Below are positions 1-12,426 of a stretch of 64,000 bases of DNA, in pieces; position 1 is the stretch's first letter, and each line of letters starts with the position of its first letter. Position numbers and translations under genes: made by a program. The notes under the pieces are model-generated. The model made no database searches. It saw only the letters and a program-made list of their open reading frames with translations, and was not told where the DNA came from. The DNA is taken from positions 124,001 through 188,000 of the forward strand of contig NC_073343.2 of assembly GCF_027580225.2 (NCBI RefSeq), read 5' to 3'. Origin of the DNA: Misgurnus anguillicaudatus (Eukaryota > Chordata > Actinopteri > Cypriniformes > Cobitidae).

Positions 1-429
1 TTTGTTGTAATTGAAACTCAATTGTGATGTCAAGTATTTTTTTTCCTCCTTCTCATTCTCTCTGCAATAAATGGCAGTGCTGTGGTTGGATAGTGCAGAT
101 AAAGGGGGCGGTATTATTGTAATTTGCCTTACTACCTACCTCACAAAACAGGCAAAATCTGAACGACCTAATTTTTCACATGCTTGCAGAAAATGGCTTA
201 CCCAAACTAAGTTACTAGGTTGATCTTTATCACATTTTCTAGGTTAATAGAAGCACTGGGGACCCAATTAGAGCACTTAAACATGGTAAAAGTCTGTTTT
301 CACCCTATTGATCCCTTTAAACACTGGAAAATACTATTACTAATATTGTTAACTATAACAATATTAGCGTCCACACCACCAGAAGATAAAGATAACTTCC
401 CTCGCATGCCATAGTACTCATCATTTATC

Positions 430-1078
430 TTAACCTTTTCCCCGCCATATAACTCGTCAATTAAGAGAAAATGCTTCCCCGCCAATGACGAGTTTTTCCG
501 GCAATCCGGATTTCTGCTATTATCCACCAGGTGGTGCTCTTACCCAATTAATAAAAACCTGTAAGTATCCCCTTAGGCCAAACAGTTCACACTCTGATCT
601 CTAACAAAATTACTTTACAAAAATGCAATTATCTTAAAATTTTGTATTTTTGAAGAAACTACCAATATTTTGGTAGGTGATAAAAAAGAACAAATAAAGG
701 TAGGTTAAAACTCCTTTTTTTTTTAAAGCAGAGGGTCTGTTCTTTTATTTGATATGTGTTTATATATTTAAAGAAGAATTTGTTTTTTAAGTTAATTTCT
801 TTTGGCCAGTTTTTGCCTTCATTAAACTGAGGTTAGGAGAGGACAGGAAATTACAAGGAGGAGAGAGGAGTATGGGATCGGCAAATGACCACGAGCCGGG
901 AATCGAACTCGGGTCGCTGAAAGTGCGAAAGCACATAACGTCGGAGCGCTGCCCACTACACCATCGGCTCCAACAAGAAGAACATTTTCTGGAAGGCATT
1001 CAACTTTTGTGAAAATCATAAAAATGCTGATGCTGGCTGACAACTTTTTTTTTTAAACGCTGGCGGTGAAAGAGTTAA
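430..1078. mobile_element. TTAA-flanked nonautonomous DNA element (Looper/piggyBac-like MITE), copy A
   Basis: Starts TTAACCTTTTCCCCGCCA and ends GGCGGTGAAAGAGTTAA, so it is bounded by TTAA and a short imperfect TIR. Internal text (a GTCAATTAAGAGAAAA block and a GCAGAGGGTCTGTTC block) recurs at 28115-28487, 47486-47971, 48722-49204, 57133-57404 and, inverted, near 59740-60000. No ORF. TTAA target and TIR suggest piggyBac-like mobilisation; the family name is inference. This copy is interrupted by the SINE at 779-974. Confidence 0.7.
779..974 (-). mobile_element. tRNA-derived SINE inside the TTAA element
   Basis: On the minus strand a tRNA-like head (A box around GATGGTGTAGTGGGCAGCGC, B box GAGTTCGATTCCCGG) is followed by a pyrimidine-rich body and a tail resembling AAGGCAAAAACTGGCC. 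It is flanked by the direct repeat AAGAAGAA at 771-778 and 975-982, a target-site duplication. It lacks the context of a functional tRNA gene. It sits in a daam1 intron, antisense to the gene. Confidence 0.75.
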
Positions 1079-1487
1079 AGGGGACATATCAGGAAAATCT
1101 GACGTTATTCATGTTTGAGTGCTATGGTTCGTTCCCCGGTGCTTCTATCAACCTAGAAACGTGAATAGGAACAAACCACTAACTTTGTTTTAGTAAACCA
1201 TTCTCTGCAAATGTGTGAAAAAATACGTCATTCAAATTTCGCTCTTTTGTGACGCAGAAAGGGGATCTTATTATAATAATACCGCCCCTTAATCTGCACC
1301 GTCCAACTGCGACACTGCCATTTAGTGCAGAGACAAAGGAATTGACAGCACATTTGAGTTTCAGTTTCAACAAATCACTATTAATGCATTTCATCAGCTC
1401 ATTTGCGTTTAAAGGGACACGCTCAAAAACGTCAGATGTCCTCATCACGCTGCGTTTCCCGTATTTAAAGAATGCATTTGTGTAATC

Positions 1488-1775
1488 CAGTGGTTCTCAA
1501 ACTGGGGGCCGGGGCCCCGAGGGGGGCTGCAAGATGGTGCCAGTGGGGCCCCCAGTTTTATAAAATACATTAATTTATCATGAATTCTGTGTAATTAAAC
1601 CTAAAAAAATAAGGCTACTGACCTACAGCACTACTTTGTATAATTTAATGTTTTGTTTAATTAAAATGTTAAGTTTTAGAACTGTTTTTTTGTCATAAAT
1701 TTTCTTTGGGTGGGCCGCAAAGGAATGCACCGTACACAAGGGGGGCCGCACACTGAAAAAGTTTGAGAACCACTG
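1488..1775. mobile_element. hAT-like MITE (288 bp)
   Basis: Terminal inverted repeats CAGTGGTTCTCAAACT and AGTTTGAGAACCACTG (allowing one or two changes) enclose a G-rich left end and an AT-rich core without ORF. Flanks GTGTAATC (1480-1487) and GTGTTATC (1776-1783) form an 8-bp target duplication with one mismatch, diagnostic of the hAT superfamily. Confidence 0.85.
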
Positions 1776-1968
1776 GTGTTATCTATCATCTTATCTATTG
1801 GCGTAGTCAGTGTAGTAAAATAAAAAACATTAAGTTGTCAATTTTACTGCAACAGCACTGGATACCCCAACGATTTTAAAACCCATGTAAGTGATACATG
1901 TTTAACCCTTGCAGGTTTTGAACCAGCAACCTTGTAGTTATCAGCTGAGATCTTTAATCACTAAAAAA

Positions 1969-2118
1969 GTTATTTAGATTTATGCATTTGGCAGATTCTT
2001 TTATTCAAAGCAACTACCGTGCATACAGTTTTTTTCCCAGTGTGTGTTCCCTGGATATTGAACCCGTGACCTTTGTGTTCCTAACTCAATGTTCTACCAA
2101 TTGAGCTACAGGAACTAC
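1969..2118 (-). mobile_element. tRNA-derived SINE fragment
   Basis: Read on the minus strand: TGTAGCTCAATTGGTAGAAC (A box) then GGTCACGGGTTCAATATCC (B box), then the common fish SINE 3' tail around GTTGCTTTGAATAAAAG and TCTGCCAAATGCA. It lies 70 bp before the 2186 daam1 exon. A more decayed tRNA-like piece may precede it (about 1890-1965). Confidence 0.75.
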
Positions 2119-2185
2119 ACGACCCAATTGCCTGGGCTTTTCAATACGGAGCTAAAGAATGCTTTGTCTCTCTCCTCCCCTGCAG

Positions 2186-5100
2186 CTGTTGAAGTTCGTG
2201 CCAGAGAAAAGTGATGTGGACCTTCTGGAGGAGCACAAGCACGAGCTCGAGCGGATGGCAAAGGCTGATCGCTTCCTTTATGAGATGAGCAGGTAACAGC
2301 TTAGACATCAAATATCAGCTAATACTGATTCGCTCAAATATACTGTACGTGGGAAAATGTCGTTCAGGGTGACGCTCTTTCCTGGCTTCTCTGGTCTCTT
2401 AAGATGTTGAATTTGGAGCAATTTCTCTTGGGATAAGCCCCAGAATTCAGCGAGGCACTTTAAATAGGGTTGAAAATATTTTTGAGATCTCTTCATACTG
2501 TGCCTCTTAATTTACTAATCTCTTTGGAATGCTAGACAACAAAGACATAAATACAAAAGCCACAAAGAGTGGGTGGATTAAAAGAGACATTCTTGAACAA
2601 GAAATAAACATGTTACTTTTGATGTAGGGCTTATTTTTTTAAAAGAAATTGGGAAAAAAAAACAATATAATTGACTGTTAATGATTAAGACTTTTATTGC
2701 ATTGCAATTCATTATTATAGTGTTTTCAAACGTAATTTTCAAACACTGGCAGACAGATGAAGCAGGTTGTGTGAAGGCCAATATCATAATCATATACATA
2801 ATTTGAATTTAATTTCAATTCCCCTTTCAATTACAGAATCAACCACTACCAGCAAAGACTGCAGTCTCTTTATTTCAAGAAGAAATTTGTGGAAAGAGTA
2901 GCAGAAATCAAACCCAAAGTGGAAGGTATTTTTTTGCGATGAATCTGCACAGTTTTCTTCTATACACCACAGATTTGTAGTGTTATAATATACTGATGTT
3001 ATGTTGGATGAAGATGGAAAACTAAAGATGATGTTATTACCCACAGCTCTCAGCAAAGCATCTAAGGAGGTTGTTCAGAGCAGGAACCTCAGACAGCTCC
3101 TGGAGGTTGTGTTGGCCTTTGGCAACTATATGAACAAAGGACAGAGGGGCAACGCCTACGGCTTCAAAGTTTCCTCCCTCAATAAGATCGCTGACACCAA
3201 GTCCAGCATTGACAAGTAAGAAGGGGAATTTAGATGCCATTTACAAGACAATGTTTGCAAATGAAAACAGGAACCTTTTTAGGCCATTTGGCTTGAAACC
3301 GCAAACTTTTGAATATGACTTTGAAAATGATGCCTTGTCTTTGTGTACACTACGAAAACACGAATCTGCACTGTAAAAGAGTTTGATCAATTTAAAAGAG
3401 CAGGGGTGCAAACTTGTCACCTTTAGGCGAAATTCGCTGTAAATGAAATGATGAAAATCATGTAGCCAGTTTGGCGGGTTATGCTTTACAATTTATAGTC
3501 ACCTTATTTGCTGCCGAAGTTTAAGTAGTCATTGCAGATTGAGCGCACACATTTAACTCGTAGTATTTTCTCATCCGAGGTTACGCACCCACGTCACAAT
3601 GCTGTGCGCGTGGTCACAAAAGCTTAACATTTGTACACGTATTTAAGCTTCGCAGTTTTAATTTAAGTGATTTTAAGCCATTGAAACACAAACAACAGTG
3701 CTATGCGCGCGCTGTTTCTGTTTGAGATAAAGGTACAAGCCGCGTATACGCTTCTCAATGAGCTTGTGAGTATTTTTGCCACTGTATTAGCCTTAAATAC
3801 ACACATGCATTAAAATTCCCGTGTTTCCATGTATCCTCATAAACATGACAATTTAAGGGAAAGTAAACGGCTAAGAGAAAAACGCATGTGTAACAGTATG
3901 TCACACCAGGACTTCGTTCTCAAAGGGGTTACCTAATTTTGCTCCTGTCTGTCACTCGTGTTAATCACACAGCATTAACTAAATCAGTTTTCTACCTTTA
4001 ATAAGATTTGTACGTCGAATTGTACACAAGTTTGATTCAAGTTGCTCGTTAAGTGTTCATATTCATACTGTGTAAGAGATATGACTGTAAACAGAGCAAA
4101 CCCTGAATTATTTGTTTATGTCTACTTAATAATATGAAATACAAATTTCTGTATCACTTTGCAAAAAGGTTGTATTTGTTCACATTAGTAATGCATTATG
4201 AACAAAAAATGAACAATATATTGTATATAAGCATTTATTAATTCTTGTTTATGTCATTAAAATGCAAAATTAATAAGATTAACAATAAATAAATAAATAA
4301 ATAAAATGCAAATTATGTTTGATATACCCCTGTTAAGTTACCTGGTTGCCTTAAAATTTTAAAATAATTCAACTTCAAAATATTAATTGACAACAATTTT
4401 TACAAAACTATTATTTTTAAGTATCCTAGCTAACAACAGACCAGTCTCGTAGAGAATGAGACGTGGTCTGGGAACCCTATGCGAATTTTCTCGTATTTGA
4501 GGCGTGGTTTACGAATGCCCAGAGCCATTTATTGGGCGCTAAGAATGTCTATCAAATGCGTCTATACGTAGCTCATAGCCAATCTTTCAATTATACCAGA
4601 TGACGTATGTAGAGTGAAAAAAATTCAAACGTAAACAACTTTTATCGGGTATGTGTGCACACAGCTAAAAGCTATGCAACTAAACCGGTAGCTGTATATT
4701 GATATTGAAAAGCAACACAACTTAGTGACACTGTGACAAACACAGTACAGGCATAATGACAATATGATATTAATAAATACCACTTGCAATTTGTAAGTTC
4801 ATTGTACTTTGTCGACGACGATGCCTAGCAGGTTGGTCCTATAAAACTCCGTGGCTATCATGTCTTGCCATATCCAAACATCCTTCCTGGATATGAAATT
4901 GTTTAACGCCAAAAGTTGCTCTTTTTTAAATAAACTTGCATTCAAAACTACTTAGAACACTATCTATGGCTGCATTGAAAAGTAACTTTGCATCTGCTGC
5001 CGTGCTGGATAAACAAAACTGCTCCGGTGTGTCGTATAGACGTCGCCATCGTCTTGCTGCCCCCTCTCTGTTCTATGATTGGTTCCCTATTTCAGGGGCA

Positions 5101-8100
5101 AAATTGGTCCATAGTTTCCATGCTAGACTTGCAGCGTGAATAAATTTGCGCGCAAGGCAACCTTGGGAAACCCAGGCTAATTTTTAAGTTGAATTAACTC
5201 AAAATTTTAAGCCACTTTTTTTTACAGTTTGTGGTAATGGTGACATCATGCACATGTGTTAATTCAGTCTATTAGAGTATAACTAAAACAACAATAGCAG
5301 TAAACCTACCTCATTATCTGTCTATACAAAACTGTTGATGCTTTCACCGTCTTTTTGGAGTGTAATGTTTCTTTACAATGTAACATCACCATCTACTGGC
5401 CTGTTTTGCGTAATAAAGCGTTTTAGTCATTTTCACGGATCTGTGAAAACGCAGATCCTTTTGACAGTGTTGTCATGTGTATGTGAATTTTAGCTGTAAG
5501 CTGATCTTATTTAGCTGACCTTTGAATAAATATTAATGCTTGAGGTCATGTCTGTGTGTCTTCAGAAACATCACTCTGCTACACTACCTGATAACCATTT
5601 TTGAGCAGAAGTACCCTAAAGTCGCTTTGATTCGAGAAGATCTGCAGAGCGTTCCAGAAGCAGCCAAAGTCAAGTAAGCCCTTTATGCATTAGTTTACAC
5701 TACTGCACCCATGTAAAATGTTTAAGAGCTTCTGTGCATAAAAAAATACCATTGTAAAAAAATGATGTAACAAGTAACACAGTAATGTGCGGTTGTCTCT
5801 AGATCAATGATCTTGTTGGATCTGAAACAGCACTCCAAACAACCAATAATATCCTTTTGATTTTAGCGATACTTAACAGTAGTTAGGGTAAGGCATTAAT
5901 TTTAGTTAAAACTACCTGTTTGTTTTATGGCAGTGTTGTTGCAGGACCAAAACAAGATCAAAAGGTCAAGGCTGTAGAAAGATGTGTTGTGTGTTAAAAT
6001 TGAAAAGGAGACTTGAATCTTCTATTTAATCCTCTAATTGTCCAATTAAATATTATGTCTCATGATTTTTCTCTTCAATCCTTCATTCTCAGCCTGACTG
6101 AGCTGGAGAAAGATATAAACAACCTGCGTTCTGGCTTAAAAAGCGTGGAGACGGTGAGTGACATTCTTTTTATTATATAGATAAGACAAACTTTAATATT
6201 GGCTTTACTAGGGGTGTGACGAGACGAGACACAAGGTTGGATTCACGAGACGAGACACGATTTTTACACTTTTTAAGAAATCCTTAATGATAAAGTGTAT
6301 AAATAGGAAACGGAAAGCATATTATATTGACTGTCTCTAACAATTATTTTGCTATGTGATAATGAAGTAATTTGATATTTTTTGGTAATAAGTGCGCAAT
6401 AACCTTTAAAATCACATAATAATGACGATGCAATAATCATTGGTTCAAAAAAAGTATCAAAACCAAGTTACATAAAACAACACATTAATATTATATATTT
6501 ATACGTAGCCCATGTAATAAAAAGTATGTAGCCTATTATAACAAATGCCCGCAGAGGGCGCTTGTGAGACTCGTCTTGCGGATGTTATCTTTACTTGCAC
6601 TGTAGATGGAGAAATGCTTATTTTTAGCCAAACGTTTAATCCAATTGAATTTTTAATATTTGTCCAATTTTTTACAATACAAATGATACAGCCAGCTGTC
6701 ATTCTTGAGCAAGAACACACAGATATTAAATCATGTAAACTCCAAGTGAAGGGATTAATCTGCTGAGACACTTCACATCTGACACTGATTAACAGACAAA
6801 CACATGCGTCTCAGACTTTGAGTTCCCAAATTAACATTATTGGAAACCTAAACAAAAAAAGCACACACAGTACAGAAATTTGGACAAAGGCCTTGCTAGA
6901 TGTGTTCTAGGTGAGAGGTAGGTAGATGATGAGTAGTTGGTTAGTTACAGGGATGCAAAAATACCTTTTAACCTTTCAAGTTTTTGAAGCTACATTTTAA
7001 TGCATTTTAAAATCTCTTTAAAACAAGAGGAATCTTAAATAAAGGTTGTAATACATATACATTCATTTCCAGAGCACCAGCTGTGAATATGTCTTCTGTG
7101 TGTTATGAGTTTGCATTAATGTTAAGGCAGAAAGTCTAAAGGACTGTCAAATTTGTTGTGCACAACTACATAACCACTACCTGACAACATTATTGCAGAT
7201 TTTTAGAGCTGGGCCGATACCACTTTTTCATGTCTGATACCGATGTCGATACCACAACCTTGAGTATCTGTCGATACCGATCCAACACCATCTCTATCGC
7301 CCTTTTAATCAATTAAGCTCCAAATATCACATCTGTTAGCCGTACAAAAAGCTTAAACGGAGCTACAGAACTCCGAATGAAACAAATGACTGTGCAAAGA
7401 CTCAGTATGTACGTTTACATGCAACCAAATATTCAGTTTCTAATCATATTGATGGCTCAATCAGATTGAAAAGCCTTCATGTAAACACCTTAATCAATAC
7501 GATTGAGGACAATCGGATGCAAATTTGGATCATATTGAAGGGGGTGGTGTAATCCGATCTGTTATCCGATCCGCAGGAGAAAAGTACGCATGTAAACGCG
7601 TGAATCGTAGTATTTTCTTAATCGGATGCAAAAATACATTGTGCACATGCGCAGAACATTTGTGATCAAGTTCACGTCTTATATTAAACTCTTATATCAC
7701 ATGATTCTCGTCACAGAAACACGCAATAGCAAGGCAGTGGCATCATGCATTATTTAGGTTACTGGGGTCACGCGATGTACATTATGCTGCGTTTATGTGT
7801 ACTTTTAAAACATAAAGCTACTTAAAGGTGCAGTGTGAATTTTAGCGCCATCTAGTGGTGAGGTTGTGAATTGCAACCAACGGCTCAGTCCACTGCTCAC
7901 CCCTGGCTTTTAAAACACATAGAGAAGCTACTGTAGCCACCACCGGACAAACAGATCATCATCGGAGACAACATAGTAAACAAAATTTGTCCATTAAGGG
8001 CTTCTGTAGAAACATGGCGGCCCAAAATGGCGACTTCCATGTAAAGGGACCCTCTGTAGATAAAACGTCTCATTCTAAGGTAATAAACACATAACGGTTC

Positions 8101-11100
8101 ATTATGAATGGTCTTAATACACCTTTGATAATATAGTTTTGTATATTATTTTGCATTTCTGTCAAGAGATCCTTCTAAAAAATTACACACTGCACCTTTA
8201 AAGTAATAAGAAAGAAAAGTGTGTTTTCATTACCTATATCTGGAAACTTCTTAAGAACAACTTTCTTTAACTCCGTTTTGACTTTAATCCAGAGATAAAG
8301 CGTGAACTCAACGAGAGATGCTGTCCAAAGCGAGGCGTTGCCAAGTCCTCTGCTTTTTTTCGAGTTTAGATATGAGCTACTGTTTAAACTGTTTCCACCA
8401 GTTGTTTTTTTCTGCAGGTTAAAGATGAAAGTATTTCGTTCATTAGTTATTGGTATTTTGGCTGTGAATAGTCTTTAGGATGCTTTTGGGCTAGTTTTGA
8501 ATGTCTATTTGGGATGGTTCTGATACGCGAATCTGGCAACCCTGGCTGTGCGCTTGCACAGACGTTTGGTTCGGATTCTATAGAATGTACATGTAAACAA
8601 ACATTTTAATCAGATTGCAATGTTTATGGTGCATGTAAACTGTATCGTCGTAACCTTCAATCGTATTAAATTCAATTGAATTGACAAAATTTTGTGCATG
8701 TAAACATAGCCAATGAAACATTGAGCAATATTGCTGCTTTATTTTTATTTAAATGTTTCAAACAGACTAGTAGCAACATTTTTAGTTAGTCATCACATAA
8801 ATTCTAAATGAAATTTAAGGTGTAACTTTGCACAATTTAAAGTGCAACTTTGTGCAAATTCATGTTGCTCAGCAAGTCGCGCTTTACCCCAAGTTGCCAT
8901 GACAAGTTCCGTGTTGGTTTTGAATCGGATTGTACTCCCCGACTTCTACAATATTCAATCAGGCCATTTTCGTCAATATCGGTGTAATACCGATATTGAA
9001 CATCGTATTGCCCCACCCCTACCTTTTAGTGCTATATAAATAAAATTTAATAGAATAGATGGAAAACATTCCATTGATTACATTTTTGACATTTTGGACG
9101 TGGAACCTGTTTGTAATTTTCTGCTGAACTCGCTACACATTTTCTGTTCTTTATCTCTGTCATATCACCATCTGCATCCCTCCATCTTTACAGTTCTCGG
9201 TCTTTTTCTCAACAGGAGCTGGAGTATCAGAGGGGTCAACCTCAGATCTACGGGGATAAGTTTGTGTCTGTTGTCAGTCAGTTCATCACGGTGGCTGGTT
9301 TCAGTTTCTCTGATGTGGAGGACACTCTTCAGGAGGCCAAGGATTTGGTAAGAACCACAGCTGAACATGATCAGGTTATACTGGAAATGTGAAGGTTTAT
9401 GAGAAGTTGAAACGCAGCAAAGTTTGTCACACCATATGGCCGCCTAAATACGAAGACACAAGGTCTTTTCGCAGAAGCTTTGAAGTCACTATTAAACGTC
9501 TAAAATGACCGATGTTTTCCCTCTCTGTGCTGGCACTCCTAGAAGTTAAATCACAGCTTTCATTGGAGTTTATTGGGCTACTGCGATGCCTACGTAGACA
9601 CTGGAACCACTGAAAACATGCACTTTAATCTTTAACCGGAATCAGCCATAGATATACGCTTCAAAGGCACGTTCCTCCAGTCTGATCATGCTCATTAAAT
9701 AGCACATGGGTTGGATTTGAAGCCACTGAGGTTGTTCAGTGTTATTTATGTTGTCAGCCGGTTTTTAAACTGGCAGATTTAGGGCAACACTAAGTTCGAG
9801 GGTAAGCCTGATCTCTAGTTGGAAGATCTGTTCACTAGAGCGAAATAAGAGTTTCTTATTTTATTGCATTGAATTATGGGTAACCATACAGAGGCTAATA
9901 TCTAGCTGCATGATACAAATCAATCTGGTGTATTACTCATTATTTATTATTATCATCTTATCTCTTCTATGCAGTTCGAAAAGGCCGTGAAGCACTTTGG
10001 AGAGGACGCCGCACGCATGCAGCCTGATGAGTTCTTCGGTATCTTCGATCAGTTCCTTCAAGCCTTCACCGAAGCCAAGCAAGACAATGAAAACATGCAA
10101 CGACGCAAGGAGGAAGAGGAGCGCAGAGCACGCATGGAGGCGCAGGTAGATCTCAAAAACAGCATTTTGCTAAAATTCAAGAGGATTAACACTGTAGCAC
10201 ATATGCACATATTGCTGCTATGAAGTAAGCTATACTGTATGTACATAGTATGTATACTGTGTGCATTTTGTACATTTTCTGAGCACACTGCATTTTGCTT
10301 GTATCCCAAACTTAGCTCCGTACCTGTCACTAGGGCGGTATTCTTCAGGGTTCACACGGGTCCTTGAAATCCTTGAAAGTTTGTGAATCTGGGGGGGGGG
10401 AGAGATTCAAGGCCCTGGGAAGTTTTTGAAAATATAAGGGTGATTCTCACGAAAACTTGGTTTTAAAAATGTCAAGCATGAAAATGTAAAAATTGCTTAA
10501 ATTTACTTTTTCCCCACCAGACATTGAAAAACAAAGTCTGGAGTGAATGGGAACATTAATTTAAAAACTTTTACTTATCATTTAACACTTTTTGTAACAT
10601 AATTAAAAAAATTAGTCCTAAAAAATCTCATTACCGCAACAGTCAGAAAACATCAACACTGACATATTTTCAAAATGACATGACAAACCTGAAAGAACAT
10701 AATTTGGAGATTCTGCACATGCATTTAAAATCAAAGTATTATGCTTCTATTAATTAAATTAACATTTAATAAGTATCTGTTGCGGTAATGATAATCAAAA
10801 TGTCATGTAAGCATTCTGACAAGACAATATTTCAAATTAACTGTAAAAAAATGATCTTACCTGGTAGCCATCTTGAAGTAACTGGTCCATGTGCTTGGTC
10901 ACTCAAAATCAAACTTTATTAAAATTCTGTATGTGTGCTTAAACTGTTCTCAAAAAGTGTTGCGGAGGATGAGAACATCAGGCATGGACACATCATTTTC
11001 CTAATTTTTCTTCATTATTATTATACATGAATATTCAGTAAATATTTTTTCTGTCATCTAAAGTAGTCTAGCAAAACATCCATTTATTTTTTTCTTAATA

Positions 11101-12426
11101 TTTTTGTGTTAATTTGATTAAATTACAACATAACACATGTTCAGACACAGCCGGACACATTGCGGTAATGAGAATTTCAGCAGAAAATGAGATAAAATTT
11201 CCAATTATAAATTCTTATGTTGAAAGCACACATTGTGCAAGGTAGAACACAGTATTGTGTTCATTCTGATGCTTTTTAATGTTACTATATTACACATTTT
11301 AAAGCTAAAATCATTAGTGCCGTGGTGTTTCAATGGTTTTGTGAGAATCACCCATACATACATAGATACAGGTCATTGAAAGTTCTTGAATCTATTTTAT
11401 GCAAGAAGTTTTCTGGAAAAAATCCATATTATTCCCTGTGTAGTGTAGGATCATATCATTAAATTTAAATTTCCTTTTAAGCACACGTGCTAAACTGTTC
11501 ACTTTAAATGCTTATATCTTCTGTATGCGAATGTTGATTCATACCAAAATGTTTTTTTGCTTAGTTGTGTTTGACACATGAAAACGTCTCTGGTTATGTA
11601 TGTAACTGTTGTTCTCTGAGAAGGGAATGAGACGCTGTGTCTCCTTTGCCATAATTCCTGCCTCCCTGTAATGCCGTCTTCGGCAATATTTTAGATAGCG
11701 AAATACTTCCTGGCTCCAGCATCACTCTGTCTTTATCGTTAAGCCTCGCCATTGGTTGAATTTGATATACACATTCAGACGAACTTACCCCTGGAGGTGT
11801 CCCCAAAGTGTCACTACAGTGCGAGTTCCTCGAAAGGGAACTGTAACAATGTATCTTAAAAGGTAACACGATGTAACCTTGCTCTTACTTGAAATGTATC
11901 CCCACATTCAGTTGTTGAATTTGAGGGTATTGGACCTGGAAAGTCCTTGAAAGGATTGAATTTGAAGTTAACTAAGGTGTGGGAACCCTGATTCTTTTTA
12001 AAAAGTACACTTTTGGACCTAAAAAGCGCATATTAGTACCTCAGAGGTACATATATGCACATATTAGGACCTTTATAATGGGCTTCACTTATTCCATTTC
12101 ATTATAAAGAATAGTATGCAGTACACAGTATATACTATGCATTAGGCAGTACTAATCCTATTGATTAAAAAATGTAAAGCAATGGTTCACTAAAATCAAC
12201 ATTTGTGTCTAAACAGCTCAAGGAACAGCGTGAGAGAGAAAGAAAAGCACGGAAGGCCAAAGAGAACAACGAGGAGGACGGAGAGTTTGATGACCTGGTG
12301 TCTGCGCTTCGATCCGGAGAGGTGTTCGACAAAGACCTGTCGAAGATGAAATACAACCGCAAACGTCCTCCAAAATCAACCACGGAGATTAGTCGGGAAA
12401 GACCTATCACCAAACTCGATTTCTGA
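2186..12426 (+). CDS. daam1: daam1, Dishevelled-associated activator of morphogenesis 1, C-terminal exons (5' part outside window)
   Basis: Formin that nucleates and elongates unbranched actin filaments downstream of Wnt/Dishevelled-Rho in planar cell polarity; cytoplasmic. Coding exons with GT-AG borders: 2186-2292, 2837-2925, 3047-3215, 5566-5673, 6093-6153, 9216-9347, 9975-10145, 12217-12426. They join in one frame to 348 codons plus stop (1047 nt). Exons 1-7 encode the second half of FH2, including the [15 protein letters not shown] signature and the [17 protein letters not shown] helix, then a charged coiled coil rich in [13 protein letters not shown]. The last exon holds the autoinhibitory DAD ([19 protein letters not shown]) followed by a basic RKR patch, ending [10 protein letters not shown]. 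From memory of the paralogues it is closer to DAAM1 than DAAM2, and the gpr135/jkamp/ccdc175 neighbours agree. Which teleost duplicate (a or b) this is cannot be told. Roughly the first two thirds of the protein lie upstream. Confidence 0.95.
3216..5565. other. daam1 intron, mostly unclassified
   Basis: No exon or RNA gene seen. About 4440-5190 may be a degenerate TIR element (GGTCTGGGAACCC left, an inverted-like GGGAAACCCAGGCT right), but I could not prove its ends. A short AAAT run lies at about 4285-4305. Confidence 0.4.
6208..6300. repeat. fragment of a GACGAGAC-rich fish MITE
   Basis: Begins GGGGTGTGACGAGACGAGAC with two further GACGAGACAC units within 60 bp, the look of one end of a fish DNA element. 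The matching inverted end was not found in this intron, so it is probably truncated. Confidence 0.4.
7409..8710. mobile_element. middle foldback element (GTTTACATGCA ends)
   Basis: Left arm TATGTACGTTTACATGCAAC; right arm TGCATGTAAACATAGCC. Arms continue inward with CATGTAAAC and AATCGGAT/ATCCGAT motifs. It is hosted by the 7204-9022 element and contains the TTAA element 7822-8201. Confidence 0.6.
7822..8201. mobile_element. TTAA-flanked foldback element, AGGTGCAGTGTG family
   Basis: TTAA at both ends and perfect short TIR AGGTGCAGTGTG / CACACTGCACCT. Internal GCGCCATCTAGTGGTGAGG and CCACCGGACAAAC blocks match the second copy at 63400-63786. The TTAA target suggests Kolobok- or piggyBac-type mobilisation. 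Confidence 0.8.
10438..11353. mobile_element. inner TIR element (GGGTGATTCTCACGAAAAC)
   Basis: Terminal inverted repeats GGGTGATTCTCACGAAAAC and GTTTTGTGAGAATCACCC. The AT-rich core contains repeated TTGCGGTAATGA motifs and no ORF. Nested in 10346-11990. Confidence 0.75.
11587..11885. mobile_element. short foldback element (GGTTATGTATGTAAC ends)
   Basis: Left GGTTATGTATGTAACTGTTG with GAGAAGGGAATGAGACGC; right GTTCCTCGAAAGGGAACTGT and GTAACACGATGTAACC. Arms are imperfectly complementary and resemble a common cyprinid repeat. A third insertion in the last daam1 intron nest. Confidence 0.5.

Larger units (their letters stand above)
7204..9022. mobile_element. outer TIR element of a three-level nest in a daam1 intron
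   Basis: Left end TAGAGCTGGGCCGATACC and right end (reverse complement) TAGGGGTGGGGCAATACG are imperfect inverted repeats, each continuing into GATACCGAT/ATATCGGT motifs. The interior is split by the element at about 7409-8710, itself split by 7822-8201. No coding capacity seen. Confidence 0.55.
10346..11990. mobile_element. TIR element (CAGGGTTC...GGAACCCTG) in the last daam1 intron
   Basis: Ends CAGGGTTCACACGGGTCC and GTGTGGGAACCCTG are inverted repeats; the subterminal CCTTGAAATCCTTGAAAG / AGTCCTTGAAAGGATTG pairs as well. ATTCTT lies directly outside both ends. It interrupts an older repeat (ACTAGGGCGGTA at 10329; GTACACTTTTGG at about 12005) related to 40555-41419, and is interrupted by 10438-11353 and about 11587-11885. 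Confidence 0.65.

Noticed and set aside
885..974. possible tRNA gene on the minus strand
   Set aside because: Good A/B boxes, but it is the head of a SINE with body, tail and target duplication.
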